64,000 nucleotides of DNA from Arabiibacter massiliensis (GCF_900169505.1 NZ_LT827021.1:434001-498000); one strand, 5' to 3'. Counted from the first letter of the stretch, positions 32,984-41,555 are shown. The notes: generated by a model not told the origin, from the sequence alone. Numbers and translations: made by a program.

Positions 32984-34552
32984 TCAGCTGCGTGAGAGGG
33001 CGTACTCCGCCGCCTTTCGTCCCGCGTGGGTCGAGATGGCATAGCCGCCGGAGCAGCCGGTGCCGCTCGCGATGTAGTTCTCGCTCGCATAGTTGATGAA
33101 CACCATGTCGTTCCCGCCGCCGTACACTCCCGGGATGGCCTTCCCGTGTATGTCCATCACGCGCGCGTCCTCGTCGATCTTGATGCACATGGACAGGGCC
33201 GTGCCGCCGACGCCGTTCGTGCCCGTCGAGCCGTAATACGGAGGCGCAAGCTCCCTCATGGTTTCGGCTTTGCGGCCGAACGGATCGCTGCCCGTCCTCG
33301 CGGCCTCGTTGAACTCGTCGATGGTCTGCTGAAGCACGTCCTTGTCGAGGTATAGCTTCGCCGCCAGCTCCTCCACGGTGTCGGCCTTGGCGATCGTGCC
33401 GTCCTCGACGGCGGAAGCGAGCGCGCTCTTCGACCAGGTGGTGATGAGGGTGAACTCCTCATCGTCGAATTGCGTCTGGTCGAAGATGTGGAAGCTGGGG
33501 ACGGTGAGCAGCTTCCCGTCGACCTGGACGTAGCTCACGGTCTCGTCGCGGTTCCGTTTGCCGGTGTTGTCTGCGATGAGGTAGGAGCGGGGCCCGGTCC
33601 AGAACACCGAGTACATGTTGTGTGAGTAGACCCCGCCGGTCTTCTGCTCGACCGTGTTCGAGGGAGATATCGTGCTGTGCCCCGTCACGGCCGCATCCAG
33701 GTCGAAGAGCATGCGATGTCCGTCGCCGGTCGCCCAGCCGCCGCCGATGAGCCCCCATCCGTCGGTCTCGGGGTTGTATTGCGCGCGCATGCGCAGGTTG
33801 GCCGCGTACGAGCCCGTGGCGACGACGACCGCCTTCGCCTTGTACCTCGTCTTCTTGCCGGAGCTTCTCGCCTCGACCCCGATGACGTTTCCTCCATCGT
33901 CGGCGATGAGCGAGAGGGCCGTCGTGTCGGCCACGAGCTCGGCGCCGGCCTGCCTGCATTTCTCCTCGAGGTAGGAGGTGTACACGGCTCCGCCGAGGAG
34001 CTTCCCGTCGTCGCCGATCACGCTGTGGCCGCGAGCCACCGGGACGGGGGAGCCGGGGATCTCGGTGTAGAAGCTGTATCCCTCGGCGAAGAGCTGGTTG
34101 ATGAAGTTTCGCTGCTCCTCTAGGACGATCTTGGCCAAAGTGGGGTCGCAGCGTCCCGCAGCCGCCTCGATCCAGTCGGCGTAGGCCCCTTCGATCGTGT
34201 CGTCAGCTCCGGTGCGGGGGTCGATGTCCCCGTTGGCCTTCATGGCATCGGTGGCGGCTGCGTAGAACACGCCCTGGTTGATGGCCCAGTTCCCTCCGAA
34301 CGTCGAGTTCTTCTCGATGCCTATCACCTTGGCCCCCGACTCAGCGGCGGCAAGGACGGCGGCGAGCCCGGCTCCGCAGCCCACGACCACGACGTCGGCC
34401 TCGGCGTCCCATTCCTGGGCCGAGTCCGAAGGGTCGCTCTTCCCCTGGGGAGCGCATCCCGCCAGCGCTCCGGCGCCGACGGCCGCGGCAACCAGTCCTC
34501 CGGTGACGAAGTTCCGGCGGGTGAGGCCCTCGTTCTCTTGATTTCTCTTCAT
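32984..34552 (-). CDS. Tat-exported FAD-dependent oxidoreductase (fumarate reductase-like)
   Basis: 522 residues. T-R-R-N-F at residues 11-15 with a hydrophobic stretch and LAGC33 indicates Tat export and possible lipidation. DVVVVGCGAGLAAVLAA is the FAD-binding motif; the C-terminal GVYGGGNDMVFINYASENYIASGTGCSGGYAI closes the flavin site as in fumarate/urocanate reductase-type flavoproteins. Such enzymes in gut Coriobacteriia reduce unsaturated or other small substrates in respiration; the substrate here is unknown. No heme domain is fused or adjacent. Start 34552 has GGAGGGG upstream; the divergent LysR gene at 34736 probably controls it. Confidence 0.85.
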   Translation of the reverse strand: MKRNQENEGLTRRNFVTGGLVAAAVGAGALAGCAPQGKSDPSDSAQEWDAEADVVVVGCGAGLAAVLAAAESGAKVIGIEKNSTFGGNWAINQGVFYAAATDAMKANGDIDPRTGADDTIEGAYADWIEAAAGRCDPTLAKIVLEEQRNFINQLFAEGYSFYTEIPGSPVPVARGHSVIGDDGKLLGGAVYTSYLEEKCRQAGAELVADTTALSLIADDGGNVIGVEARSSGKKTRYKAKAVVVATGSYAANLRMRAQYNPETDGWGLIGGGWATGDGHRMLFDLDAAVTGHSTISPSNTVEQKTGGVYSHNMYSVFWTGPRSYLIADNTGKRNRDETVSYVQVDGKLLTVPSFHIFDQTQFDDEEFTLITTWSKSALASAVEDGTIAKADTVEELAAKLYLDKDVLQQTIDEFNEAARTGSDPFGRKAETMRELAPPYYGSTGTNGVGGTALSMCIKIDEDARVMDIHGKAIPGVYGGGNDMVFINYASENYIASGTGCSGGYAISTHAGRKAAEYALSRS

Positions 34553-34636
34553 GTCCCCTCCTTTTGGTTTCGACGTGCCTGACGCCATGATTGTAGGCTC
34601 GGCGGCGCGGACGCTTCCCCGCATATGTCGGAAGGC

Positions 34637-34655
34637 CTTTTCGCGAAACGAAAAG
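34637..34655. promoter_or_regulatory. Inverted repeat in the flavoprotein/LysR divergent region
   Basis: CTTTTCG (34637-34643) and CGAAAAG (34649-34655) form an exact 7-bp inverted repeat between the two divergent genes, a plausible LysR operator. TACAAT on the minus strand (forward 34590-34595) is a candidate -10 for the flavoprotein. Confidence 0.4.
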
Positions 34656-34679
34656 CGCGTTGCAAATTCTGCGATGCGT

Positions 34680-34708
34680 TTGCGCTGCGTGCAAACGCCG
34701 AGTACTAT
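34680..34708 (+). promoter_or_regulatory. Promoter for the second LysR gene
   Basis: TTGCGC (34680-34685), 17 bp, TACTAT (34703-34708), ending 27 bases before the ATG at 34736. Confidence 0.5.
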
Positions 34709-34735
34709 TGTTGCGGAATCCGGAAAGGGGTCCGA

Positions 34736-35680
34736 ATGGACATCGAGATACTCAGGGAGTTCATGCTGTTCTCACGGGGCGAGGGCCTGTCAAAGACGGC
34801 GCGGCAGCTGCACATATCGCCCTCCTCGCTCAGCCGGCACATCGCCCGGATGGAGGCGGACCTCGGCACGCGGCTGTTCGCGCGCAAGGATCCAGCGAAG
34901 CTGACGGCCGCCGGCGAGATAGCCCTCGAGGAAGCCTCGCACATCGTCAGCATCTACGACGAGATGGTGCGCAAGATCCATGTTTTGGAGGAGGGCGCCG
35001 CAAACAGGATCCGCATCGTCTACCGCCAGGAGGATCGGGCGATGTCCGACGTCGCGTGCATGGCGAAGGCTCTCATCGAGAAGGAGCATCTGCAAGTCGA
35101 CGTCGAGCTGCTCACGCCGCGCGACAGCTCCATGCGGTCCATGGTCGAGGGGGGAGAAGCCGACGTGGCCCTGATGTACCGCCCCTCCGATCTGGACGAG
35201 GAAAGCCTCGGCAGCAGGGTCGTCTTCCATGATCCCCTGGTCATCGGCGCGAATGTGCGCAATCCCGTCGAGCGCAAGGCGAAATACCGCCTCGAGGACT
35301 TCTCGGGAAGCGTGTTCTTCTACCCGCTCTGCAAGGCGTTCTCGGATTACTACGATTACGCTCTGAGGCTGTTCGTGGACCGAGGGATCGACTTCAGCGT
35401 GCGCTACGTCTCGATCGACACCTCGGACCAGTACTACACGTTCGACGACGATAGGCGCATATGGTGCTTCACCAAAACGTCGTTCCAGGAGGGTCGAAGC
35501 CCCATGCCCTCGGTCGCGGAGAGGCGCAGCGTCCTGTGCGAGGTGGCTGAGCCGGGAGTCAATGCCGACCGCCATGCGATCTTCCGAAGGAAGAACGCTC
35601 CCGCGTGCCTCGCCCTCGTTCTGGAGAAGCTGGTCGAGGCCAGCCGCGAGAGTAGTCGGCAGCTGGACAGAGGGGAGTGA
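34736..35680 (+). CDS. LysR-family transcriptional regulator
   Basis: 314 residues. N-terminal HTH: EFMLFSRGEGLSKTARQLHISPSSLSRHIARMEADLGTRLF. The C-terminal part is an effector-binding domain less like standard LysR proteins (VRYVSIDTSDQYYTFDDDRRIWCF). Divergent from the exported flavoprotein, the common Eggerthellaceae arrangement of one regulator per flavoprotein. ATG 34736 follows GGAAAGGGG. An open frame 37 codons upstream overlaps the promoter and is not used. Confidence 0.85.
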   Translation: MDIEILREFMLFSRGEGLSKTARQLHISPSSLSRHIARMEADLGTRLFARKDPAKLTAAGEIALEEASHIVSIYDEMVRKIHVLEEGAANRIRIVYRQEDRAMSDVACMAKALIEKEHLQVDVELLTPRDSSMRSMVEGGEADVALMYRPSDLDEESLGSRVVFHDPLVIGANVRNPVERKAKYRLEDFSGSVFFYPLCKAFSDYYDYALRLFVDRGIDFSVRYVSIDTSDQYYTFDDDRRIWCFTKTSFQEGRSPMPSVAERRSVLCEVAEPGVNADRHAIFRRKNAPACLALVLEKLVEASRESSRQLDRGE

Positions 35681-35731
35681 GCCTCAATCCCCCTCCCTGC
35701 ATACTTTTTTCGAAAAACTGCATAAAGGGGG

Positions 35732-35760
35732 TTACCAAACCGTTTCAAACCGCATATACT
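35732..35760 (+). promoter_or_regulatory. Promoter of the pyrR-pyrB-pyrC operon
   Basis: TTACCA (35732-35737), 17 bp spacer, TATACT (35755-35760). The transcript would begin just before the PyrR-binding sequence. Confidence 0.6.
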
Positions 35761-35768
35761 GCATCCAG

Positions 35769-35873
35769 TCCTTTAAAAGCGGTACAGAGAGACCGACAAG
35801 GTAACACCCTCAAGCGTTCACCTGAACAAGAACGCGCGCGAGCTTGAAGCCTTCGTCTGTCGGAGGTTTTTTT
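35769..35873 (+). promoter_or_regulatory. PyrR-responsive attenuator before pyrR
   Basis: TCCTTTAAAAGCGGTACAGA at 35769, continuing GAGACCGACAAGG, has the GGTACAGAGAGAC core of PyrR-binding RNA loops. The terminator follows at 35847-35873: a stem built on CCTTCG/CGGAGG with seven Ts. CCGACA in the binding loop (35793-35798) is complementary to TGTCGG in the terminator (35858-35863), giving mutually exclusive folds. A near copy precedes carA. Confidence 0.82.
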
Positions 35874-35975
35874 CATGCCCCCGCGCAGACGCCGCCAACT
35901 CGGGGGAGGCGCGAGAGCGCCGCCCGGCGGATGAGCAGGTCCGTCTGTACGCGCCCGACGAAAGAAAGGGTGTGT

Positions 35976-36563
35976 ATGAACGACGCAGCAACAGTCAAGA
36001 CCGTCTGCATGGACGCGGACGAGATCGAGCGGTCGCTGACGCGCATCGCGCATCAGATCCTCGAGGCCAACAAAGGCGCGGGCAACATCGCGCTCGTGGG
36101 CATTGTGACCAGGGGAGACCTCCTGGCCAAGCGCCTGGCCGAGAAGATCGAGGCCATCGAGGGCACCAAGGTGCCGCTCGGCAAGCTGGACATCAGCTTC
36201 TATCGCGACGACTTCGCGACGCACTTCGCCCCCGAGGTGCACTCCACCGACATCCTCTTCGACCTGGACGGGAAGGACATCGTGCTCGTGGACGACGTCC
36301 TCTACACCGGCCGCACCATCCGCGCCGCGCTCGACGCGCTCATGGACATCGGCCGCCCCAAGACGGTTCAGCTGGCCGTGCTGGTGGACCGCGGGCACCG
36401 CGAGCTGCCCATCCGCGCCGACTTCGTGGGCAAGAACGTGCCCTCGGCCGCCGATGAGAACGTGCGCCTGTTCCTGGAGGAGACGGACGGCAAGTCCGAG
36501 GTGGAGATTTTGGAAATCGCACCGGGCACCCGCGCGGGCTCGGCGCCGCTGGGAGGTGAATAG
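35976..36563 (+). CDS. pyrR: Bifunctional pyr operon regulator / uracil phosphoribosyltransferase PyrR
   Basis: 195 residues. [18 protein letters not shown] is the PRPP-binding loop of type I phosphoribosyltransferases; LDISFYRDD and the basic surface residues are PyrR-like. With UMP or UTP bound, PyrR binds the leader RNA and promotes termination. It is first in its operon behind a matching attenuator, so it likely controls itself, pyrB, pyrC and the carAB operon. ATG 35976 follows GAAAGAAAGGG. Confidence 0.95.
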   Translation: MNDAATVKTVCMDADEIERSLTRIAHQILEANKGAGNIALVGIVTRGDLLAKRLAEKIEAIEGTKVPLGKLDISFYRDDFATHFAPEVHSTDILFDLDGKDIVLVDDVLYTGRTIRAALDALMDIGRPKTVQLAVLVDRGHRELPIRADFVGKNVPSAADENVRLFLEETDGKSEVEILEIAPGTRAGSAPLGGE

Positions 36564-36566
36564 GGC

Positions 36567-37511
36567 ATGGCCTTCAACCACAAGCACCTGATAGATATCA
36601 CGGAGTACTCCGCCGACGATATCATGACCGTCCTGGAGACGGCCGTCCGCTTCAAGGAAGTGAACGAGCGCCGCATCAAGCAGGTCCCTACGCTCAAGGG
36701 CGTCACCATCGTGAACATGTTCAACGAGCCGTCCACGCGCACGCGTTCGTCGTTCGAGATCGCCGAGAAGCGTCTCTCCGCTAACAGCCTGAACTTCGGT
36801 GGCTCGTCCACCTCCACGGTGAAGGGCGAGAGCCTGGTGGACACGGTGGAAACGCTCTGCGCCTACAAGATCGACATGATCATCGTGCGCGACAAGCACG
36901 CCGGCGTGCCGCGCAAGATTGCCGACGTCTCCGGCGCGCACGTCATCGACGCGGGCGACGGCAAGCACCAGCACCCCACGCAGGCCCTGCTCGACCTGTA
37001 CTCCATCTGGGAGGTCAAGGGCGACCTGGCCGGCCTCAAGGTGGGCGTCGTGGGCGACATCGGCCACTCCCGCGTGTGCGGCAGCCTCATCCCCGCGCTG
37101 AAGATCATTGGCTGCGAGGTGACGGTCATCGCCCCGCCCACGCTCCTTCCCGCGCGCCCCGACATCCTGGGCGCCGACCACGTGACCACGAAGCTCGACG
37201 AGGCGCTGCCGGAGCTCGACGTGGTGTACATGCTGCGCATCCAGCGCGAGCGCCTCGAGGGCGCGCCGTACCCCAGCCTGCGCGAGTACAACCTGCTCTA
37301 CGGCCTTACCAAGGAGCGCGAGCACCTCATGAAGCCCGACGCCCTCATCTGCCACCCCGGCCCCATCAACCGCGGCGTGGAGCTGGACAGCTACATGGCC
37401 GACCATCCGAAGCGCTCGGTCATCCTCGATCAGGTGTACGCCGGAATTCTGACCCGCATGGCGGAAATGTATCTTCTTCTGGGAGGGAGCGAAGATGGCC
37501 TTACTGCTTAA
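36567..37511 (+). CDS. pyrB: Aspartate carbamoyltransferase catalytic chain PyrB
   Basis: 314 residues. Joins carbamoyl phosphate to aspartate, the first step unique to pyrimidine synthesis. NEPSTRTRSSFEIAEKRL is the carbamoyl-phosphate site; HQHPTQALLDLYSIWE and the later ICHPGPINRGVEL complete the active site. No regulatory chain pyrI is nearby. Starts 3 bp after pyrR and overlaps pyrC by 17 bp. Confidence 0.96.
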   Translation: MAFNHKHLIDITEYSADDIMTVLETAVRFKEVNERRIKQVPTLKGVTIVNMFNEPSTRTRSSFEIAEKRLSANSLNFGGSSTSTVKGESLVDTVETLCAYKIDMIIVRDKHAGVPRKIADVSGAHVIDAGDGKHQHPTQALLDLYSIWEVKGDLAGLKVGVVGDIGHSRVCGSLIPALKIIGCEVTVIAPPTLLPARPDILGADHVTTKLDEALPELDVVYMLRIQRERLEGAPYPSLREYNLLYGLTKEREHLMKPDALICHPGPINRGVELDSYMADHPKRSVILDQVYAGILTRMAEMYLLLGGSEDGLTA

Positions 37512-38787
37512 AAACGCCCACGTGATCGACCCGCAGGTCGGTCTGAACGAGACGGCCGACATCCTTGTGCGCGACGGGAAGATCGTCGAAGTCGGCCAGG
37601 GCCTCACGATGGAGAAGGGCGTCGAGCGCGACCTTTCCGGCAAGATCGTCGTGCCCGGTCTCGTGGACATGCACGTGCATCTGCGCGAGCCCGGCTACGA
37701 GCAGAAGGAGGACATCGCCTCCGGCACGCGCGCCGCAGCCCACGGCGGCTTCACGGCGGTGTGCTGCATGCCCAACACCAAGCCCGTCATCGACAACGCG
37801 GTGGGCGTCGAATATGTGAAGGCCCGCGCGGCGGCCGTCGGCAAGTGCCGCGTGCACGTGGCCGGCTCGTGCAGCCAGGGGCTCAAGGGCGAGACGCTCT
37901 CCGAGATGGGCGACATGGTGGCCCACGGTGCCGTCGCCTTCACCGACGACGGCCGCGGCGTGCAGGGCGCGGGCATGATGCGCCGCGTCATGGACTACGC
38001 CGCCCAGTTCGACCGCGTGGTCATGAGCCACTGCCAGGACGAGGACCTGGTGGGCGCGGGCCAGGTGAATGAGGGCGTCGTGTCCACGCGCCTGGGGATG
38101 CTCGGCTGGCCGGCCGAGGGCGAGGAGATCCAGATCGCCCGCGACATCGCCGTCTGCCGCCTGACGGGCTGCCCGCTGCACATCCAGCACCTCACCACCG
38201 CGCGCGGCCTGGAGCTCGTGCGCGCCGCGAAGGCCGAGGGCCTGCCCGTCACCTGCGAGGTCACGCCGCACCACCTGTTCCTCACCGAGGATGCTATCGG
38301 CGACGACTACAACACCTTCCTCAAGGTGAACCCGCCGCTGCGCACCGCCGAGGACGCCGCCGCGCTGGTGGAGGGGGTCGTGGACGGCACGGTGGACGCC
38401 ATCGTCACCGACCATGCGCCGCACACCGAGTACGAGAAGAACTGCGAGTTCGAGCTGGCGCCCTTCGGCATGACCGGCCTGGAGACGTCGCTTGCGCTCG
38501 TCATCACGAACCTGGTGGCGCCGGGGAAGATTACCTGGGAGCGCGCCGTGGAGCTCATGGCCGCGAAGCCCCGCGAGATCCTGCGCGTCGAGCGCGTGGC
38601 GCTCGAGCCGGGCGCGACCGCCGACCTCACGGTCATCGACCCCGAGGCCGCCTGGACGGTGGACGCCGCCGAGTTCCTGTCGAAGGCGGGCAACTCCGGC
38701 TTCATCGGCGCTGAGCTCACCGGCCGCGCCACCGACGTCTACGTGGGCGGCTACGCCACCCTCGAGGACGGCGCCATCGTCGAGTAA
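37495..38787 (+). CDS. pyrC: Dihydroorotase PyrC
   Basis: 430 residues, class I multifunctional-type dihydroorotase. VDMHVHLREPGYEQKED gives the HxH metal ligands and arginine; IQHLTTARGLELV and TPHHLFLTEDAIGDDYNTFLKVNPPLR follow; TDHAPHTEYEKN supplies the catalytic aspartate. Closes the ring of carbamoyl-aspartate. Start overlaps pyrB by 17 bp, so the two are coupled. The final pyr enzymes (pyrKDF) are 15 kb away. Confidence 0.96.
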   Translation: MALLLKNAHVIDPQVGLNETADILVRDGKIVEVGQGLTMEKGVERDLSGKIVVPGLVDMHVHLREPGYEQKEDIASGTRAAAHGGFTAVCCMPNTKPVIDNAVGVEYVKARAAAVGKCRVHVAGSCSQGLKGETLSEMGDMVAHGAVAFTDDGRGVQGAGMMRRVMDYAAQFDRVVMSHCQDEDLVGAGQVNEGVVSTRLGMLGWPAEGEEIQIARDIAVCRLTGCPLHIQHLTTARGLELVRAAKAEGLPVTCEVTPHHLFLTEDAIGDDYNTFLKVNPPLRTAEDAAALVEGVVDGTVDAIVTDHAPHTEYEKNCEFELAPFGMTGLETSLALVITNLVAPGKITWERAVELMAAKPREILRVERVALEPGATADLTVIDPEAAWTVDAAEFLSKAGNSGFIGAELTGRATDVYVGGYATLEDGAIVE

Positions 38788-38808
38788 CCCTCGCTTCGCA
38801 TGTCGTCG

Positions 38809-38848
38809 AAGGCCCGCGCCGCACCTCCGGCGCGGGCCTTCGCGTTTT
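38809..38848 (+). terminator. Terminator of pyrR-pyrB-pyrC
   Basis: AAGGCCCGCGCC (38809-38820) pairs with GGCGCGGGCCTT (38829-38840), followed by CGCGTTTT. The same tail follows the hairpin at 40199, with compensating stem changes. Confidence 0.8.
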
Positions 38849-38859
38849 CGGGCACCCGA

Positions 38860-39022
38860 AGTCACGGTTTTGGCCGCTCTGAAGCTCGGTCGCGCTTCCT
38901 GCGCCGAACGCTTTCAAGAAAGCCCAGGTCATGGGTTATCTGGATCTTCATGCGTCGCGCGGACTCTCTTGTAACCGCCTTTCGGGGCGCGAAAAGGCTT
39001 CAGAACGGCCAAAACTGTGACT
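38860..39022. repeat. Hairpin-ended repeat element B
   Basis: 163 bp. Its left arm (38860-38885) is identical to that of element A; the right arm (38997-39022) is complementary but for two positions. The interior has GCCCAGGTCATGG, which on the minus strand gives the GACCTGGG motif of elements A and D. Begins 12 bases after the terminator tail. Confidence 0.83.
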
Positions 39023-39184
39023 CGCGCGCCCGTTTTCCGCGTGGTACCATAGGCGCATCAAAGAGCCAGTGCAGGCGCGCTTCCCCTTCGGACGCCGCCC
39101 ATGCGGAAGCCGTCGCCCTCGCTTCCCCTACCACACCTGCAAGATCCTCTCAGAACCTGGGCGTTCGGAGGGGGTAGTGCGCCT

Positions 39185-40174
39185 ATGACGGGCACGCGGG
39201 TCTACTTCAGTCATCTAACTTCGCTTCAAGTGTTGCGGGCGCTGAGCCCTGCGGAGCGCGCGCCGCTGCGAGGCGCCGTTCGCGTTCTGCCCGATCATGC
39301 GCCGGGCAAAGCCGAGCTTGAGGAGGTCGTCGAACGTCTGCGGGAGACGCATCCCGGCATGCGCATCGACTGGCCGGCTCACGTGCTCGTGAGCGACGAT
39401 GCGCATCGCCGTCTGGCGAGCGATTGCCGCGAGCACGTATGCGCTGCGCCGCTGGCGGGTAGGGAGTTCTGCCGCGTGATGGAAGGCGTGTACGCGGCGT
39501 GCCCCCCTCTCGCGATCGCGCAGACCGCGGTGCATGCGGCCAGTCAGGCGGCTCTGCTGGAATTGGTGTACGAGGCCTGCGGAACGTACCAGACGCGTCG
39601 CACGGGCGTCGATTCGGCCTACGACGTTGCGCCTCTCGCGTCGGTGGACGATCTGCGAGCGTTCGTCGCGCGCAATCCCTCGCTCAATGGAGCCGGCAAG
39701 CTCGCCCGCGTCCTGCGCTACGCGGCCGACGACTCCGCCTCGGCGCGAGAGACGAAGCAGGCGCTCGTGTTGGGCTTTCCGCTGCGGCAGGGCGGTGAAG
39801 GGCTCGGCATTCCCCGCATGAACTTCGTCGTGCGGGCGAGCCCGGCGGCGCGCGTCATCTCGGGGCGGTCGAGCTTCCGCTGCGATTTGTGCTGGCCGGA
39901 GGCCAAGCTCGACGTGGAGTATCAGAGCCGCTTCGCTCACGAAGGCGAGGGCAACCGTCTGAAGGACTCGCGCAGGACGAACGCCCTCATGTCGATGGGC
40001 TGGACGGTGATCGGCGTCACCAACGACGAGCTCGACAGCCTCGCGGCGACCGAGACGATCGCGCGCACGATACGCCGCCACCTCGGCAAGCGCGTGAGCG
40101 TTCGCTACGACGACCTCCATGCGCGCAAGCTCAAGCTCAGGCGCCAGCTGGGGCTGGGCGTGGGCTACGATTAA
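39185..40174 (+). CDS. Hypothetical protein with DUF559-like nuclease-fold C-terminus
   Basis: 329 residues. The N-terminal ~200 residues have no family I recognise. The C-terminus resembles the DUF559/Vsr-like PD-(D/E)XK fold: KLDVEYQSRFAHEGEGNRLKDSRRTNALMSMGWTVIGVTNDEL, giving acidic residues, a polar strand and the late GW-V-I pattern seen in these domains; CDLCWPE precedes it. Proteins like this, often with AbiEi-type N-termini, are common in actinobacteria and of unclear role. ATG 39185 follows GGAGGGGG. It is bracketed by repeat elements B and C. Confidence 0.6.
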   Translation: MTGTRVYFSHLTSLQVLRALSPAERAPLRGAVRVLPDHAPGKAELEEVVERLRETHPGMRIDWPAHVLVSDDAHRRLASDCREHVCAAPLAGREFCRVMEGVYAACPPLAIAQTAVHAASQAALLELVYEACGTYQTRRTGVDSAYDVAPLASVDDLRAFVARNPSLNGAGKLARVLRYAADDSASARETKQALVLGFPLRQGGEGLGIPRMNFVVRASPAARVISGRSSFRCDLCWPEAKLDVEYQSRFAHEGEGNRLKDSRRTNALMSMGWTVIGVTNDELDSLAATETIARTIRRHLGKRVSVRYDDLHARKLKLRRQLGLGVGYD

Positions 40175-40198
40175 GGCGTCTCCGCCCGCAAGCCGCCG

Positions 40199-40240
40199 AA
40201 GAACCGCGCCGCGATCGCTCGGCGCGGTTCTTCGCGTTTT
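40199..40240 (+). terminator. Terminator downstream of the DUF559-like gene
   Basis: AAGAACCGCGCC (40199-40210) pairs with GGCGCGGTTCTT (40221-40232), then CGCGTTTT. Confidence 0.78.
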
Positions 40241-40252
40241 CAGGGGTTCCGA

Positions 40253-40424
40253 TGCAGCAAATTCACCGCTCTGAAGCTCTCTTGCGGCGTGATTGCATGG
40301 CCGAGCGCGACGCTGTCCGAGAAATGCCAGGTCACAAGCTCGCATGCTGGGATGTGCTTCGCAATCGGCCCCCTGTTGGCGTTTTCCAAGGGTGAAAAAG
40401 CTTCAGAGCGGTGAATTTGCAGCA
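40253..40424. repeat. Hairpin-ended repeat element C
   Basis: 172 bp. Arms 40253-40278 and 40399-40424 are complementary with one mismatch. Outer half of the arm (TGCAGCAAATTCA) differs from elements A and B, but the inner CCGCTCTGAAGC is the same. Interior includes GCCAGGTCA, the minus-strand form of the GACCTGG motif. Starts 12 bases after the terminator tail. Confidence 0.8.
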
Positions 40425-40461
40425 CTTGAGAGGCGAAAACGGAGAAGTATCGAACATCCGC

Positions 40462-40548
40462 GCAGGATCCCTCGACTCCGCACCTGCGGCGCTCCGCTTA
40501 GACAAACGCAGGCCGCCAGCCGGGGAGGGGGGGCGGCTGGCGGCCTGC
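40462..40548. repeat. Repeat E fragment and a GC-rich hairpin
   Basis: GCAGGATCCCTCGACTCCG onwards (40462-40500) is a decayed half of repeat E. It is followed by a perfect 15-bp stem-loop (40508-40522 with 40534-40548) around a G-rich loop. No gene lies between here and 40655. Confidence 0.6.
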
Positions 40549-40655
40549 CGGTATCGACCGTGAGCGCTCGACCAGGAATAGGATCGTTCTCTCCGGCGGG
40601 ACGCGCGGGGCGCATGCTATCATGGTCGCGGAATCGAGCGAAGGGAGAGCGGGGC

Positions 40656-41486
40656 ATGGCGAAGGTCACGGCGAAGGGGTGCCTGGGCGGCATAGGGGCC
40701 TTCCTGTGCGGTGCGTTCGGCCTGCTGCTTTTGCTGGCGCTGCCGCGGGCGTGCGCGACGTCCCTGAACGACGAGCCCTCCTGCCCCGAGCCTCTCCCGC
40801 CTTCGGCGGTGGTGAAGACCCCGTACTACGCCGACGAGGACGGCGGCTGGATCAGGTATCCGAACCAGCTGGTCACGGGCATGCGCGCCTTCCAGGACGA
40901 GACGGGCGTGCAGCCCTACCTCCATATCCTGTCCGACGGCGCGAGCGCCTCCTCCGCCGACCTCGACCGTCGCGCGCAGGAGCTCTACGGCGAGCTTTTC
41001 GAGGACGAGGCGCACTTCCTGGTCGTGTTCTGCGACGATGGGCGCGGATCGTACTTCTTCGGCTACGCGGTGGGAGAGAAGGCGCGCGAGCTGGTGGGCG
41101 ACGAGGCGATCGCCGCCTTCGAGGAGGAGTTCGACGAGGCCTACTATCGCTACTCCACGCGCGCGTTCGAGGAGCAGATGTTCTCGGAGGCGTTCGAGAA
41201 GGCCGGCACGGTGGCGATGGGGGAGTACCGCGGCGCCGAGCGGGTCGGATCCGCTCTCGGCGTGTTCATCGCGTTCTCCCTCACGTTCCTGCTTGCGGTG
41301 GCGCTTCTGGGCGTGGCGGCGCTGTACGTGTACGCGCTGGTCAAACGCCGCAAGAACAAGGAGGAGCGCATCAGCAGGCTCATGTCGGAACCCCTGCGGA
41401 AGTTCAGCGACGCGCGGATCGAGCGCCTGGCGCGCAAGTACGAGGACTCCCCCGGCGACGACGGCGGGCCCGCGCCGCGCGTGTGA
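40656..41486 (+). CDS. TPM-domain membrane protein 1
   Basis: 276 residues. A first helix (about residues 8-27) may be a signal anchor; a TPM-like domain follows, with GMRAFQDETGVQPYLHIL and HFLVVFCDDGRGSYFFGYAVG; a second helix at about 197-225 leaves a basic cytoplasmic tail. TPM proteins are linked to membrane protein quality control, and the gene is beside a paralogue and a PspA gene. Candidate -10 TATCAT at 40617-40622. ATG 40656 follows AAGGGAGAGCGGG; the frame is open upstream through repeat C without meaning. Confidence 0.72.
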   Translation: MAKVTAKGCLGGIGAFLCGAFGLLLLLALPRACATSLNDEPSCPEPLPPSAVVKTPYYADEDGGWIRYPNQLVTGMRAFQDETGVQPYLHILSDGASASSADLDRRAQELYGELFEDEAHFLVVFCDDGRGSYFFGYAVGEKARELVGDEAIAAFEEEFDEAYYRYSTRAFEEQMFSEAFEKAGTVAMGEYRGAERVGSALGVFIAFSLTFLLAVALLGVAALYVYALVKRRKNKEERISRLMSEPLRKFSDARIERLARKYEDSPGDDGGPAPRV

Positions 41487-41549
41487 GCGCAGGGGTGCAC
41501 CCGCGGTGGAATCGTGCGGGCGCGCGGCGTGCTTCTGTCCGCGTTCTAG

Positions 41550-41555
41550 TACAAT
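41550..41555 (+). promoter_or_regulatory. Candidate -10 box before TPM protein 2
   Basis: TACAAT about 70 bases before the ATG at 41623. No good -35 match. Confidence 0.3.

Noticed and set aside
40293..40655. A longer TPM protein beginning inside repeat element C
   Set aside because: The extra 121 codons translate repeat and hairpin DNA and lack a ribosome site.
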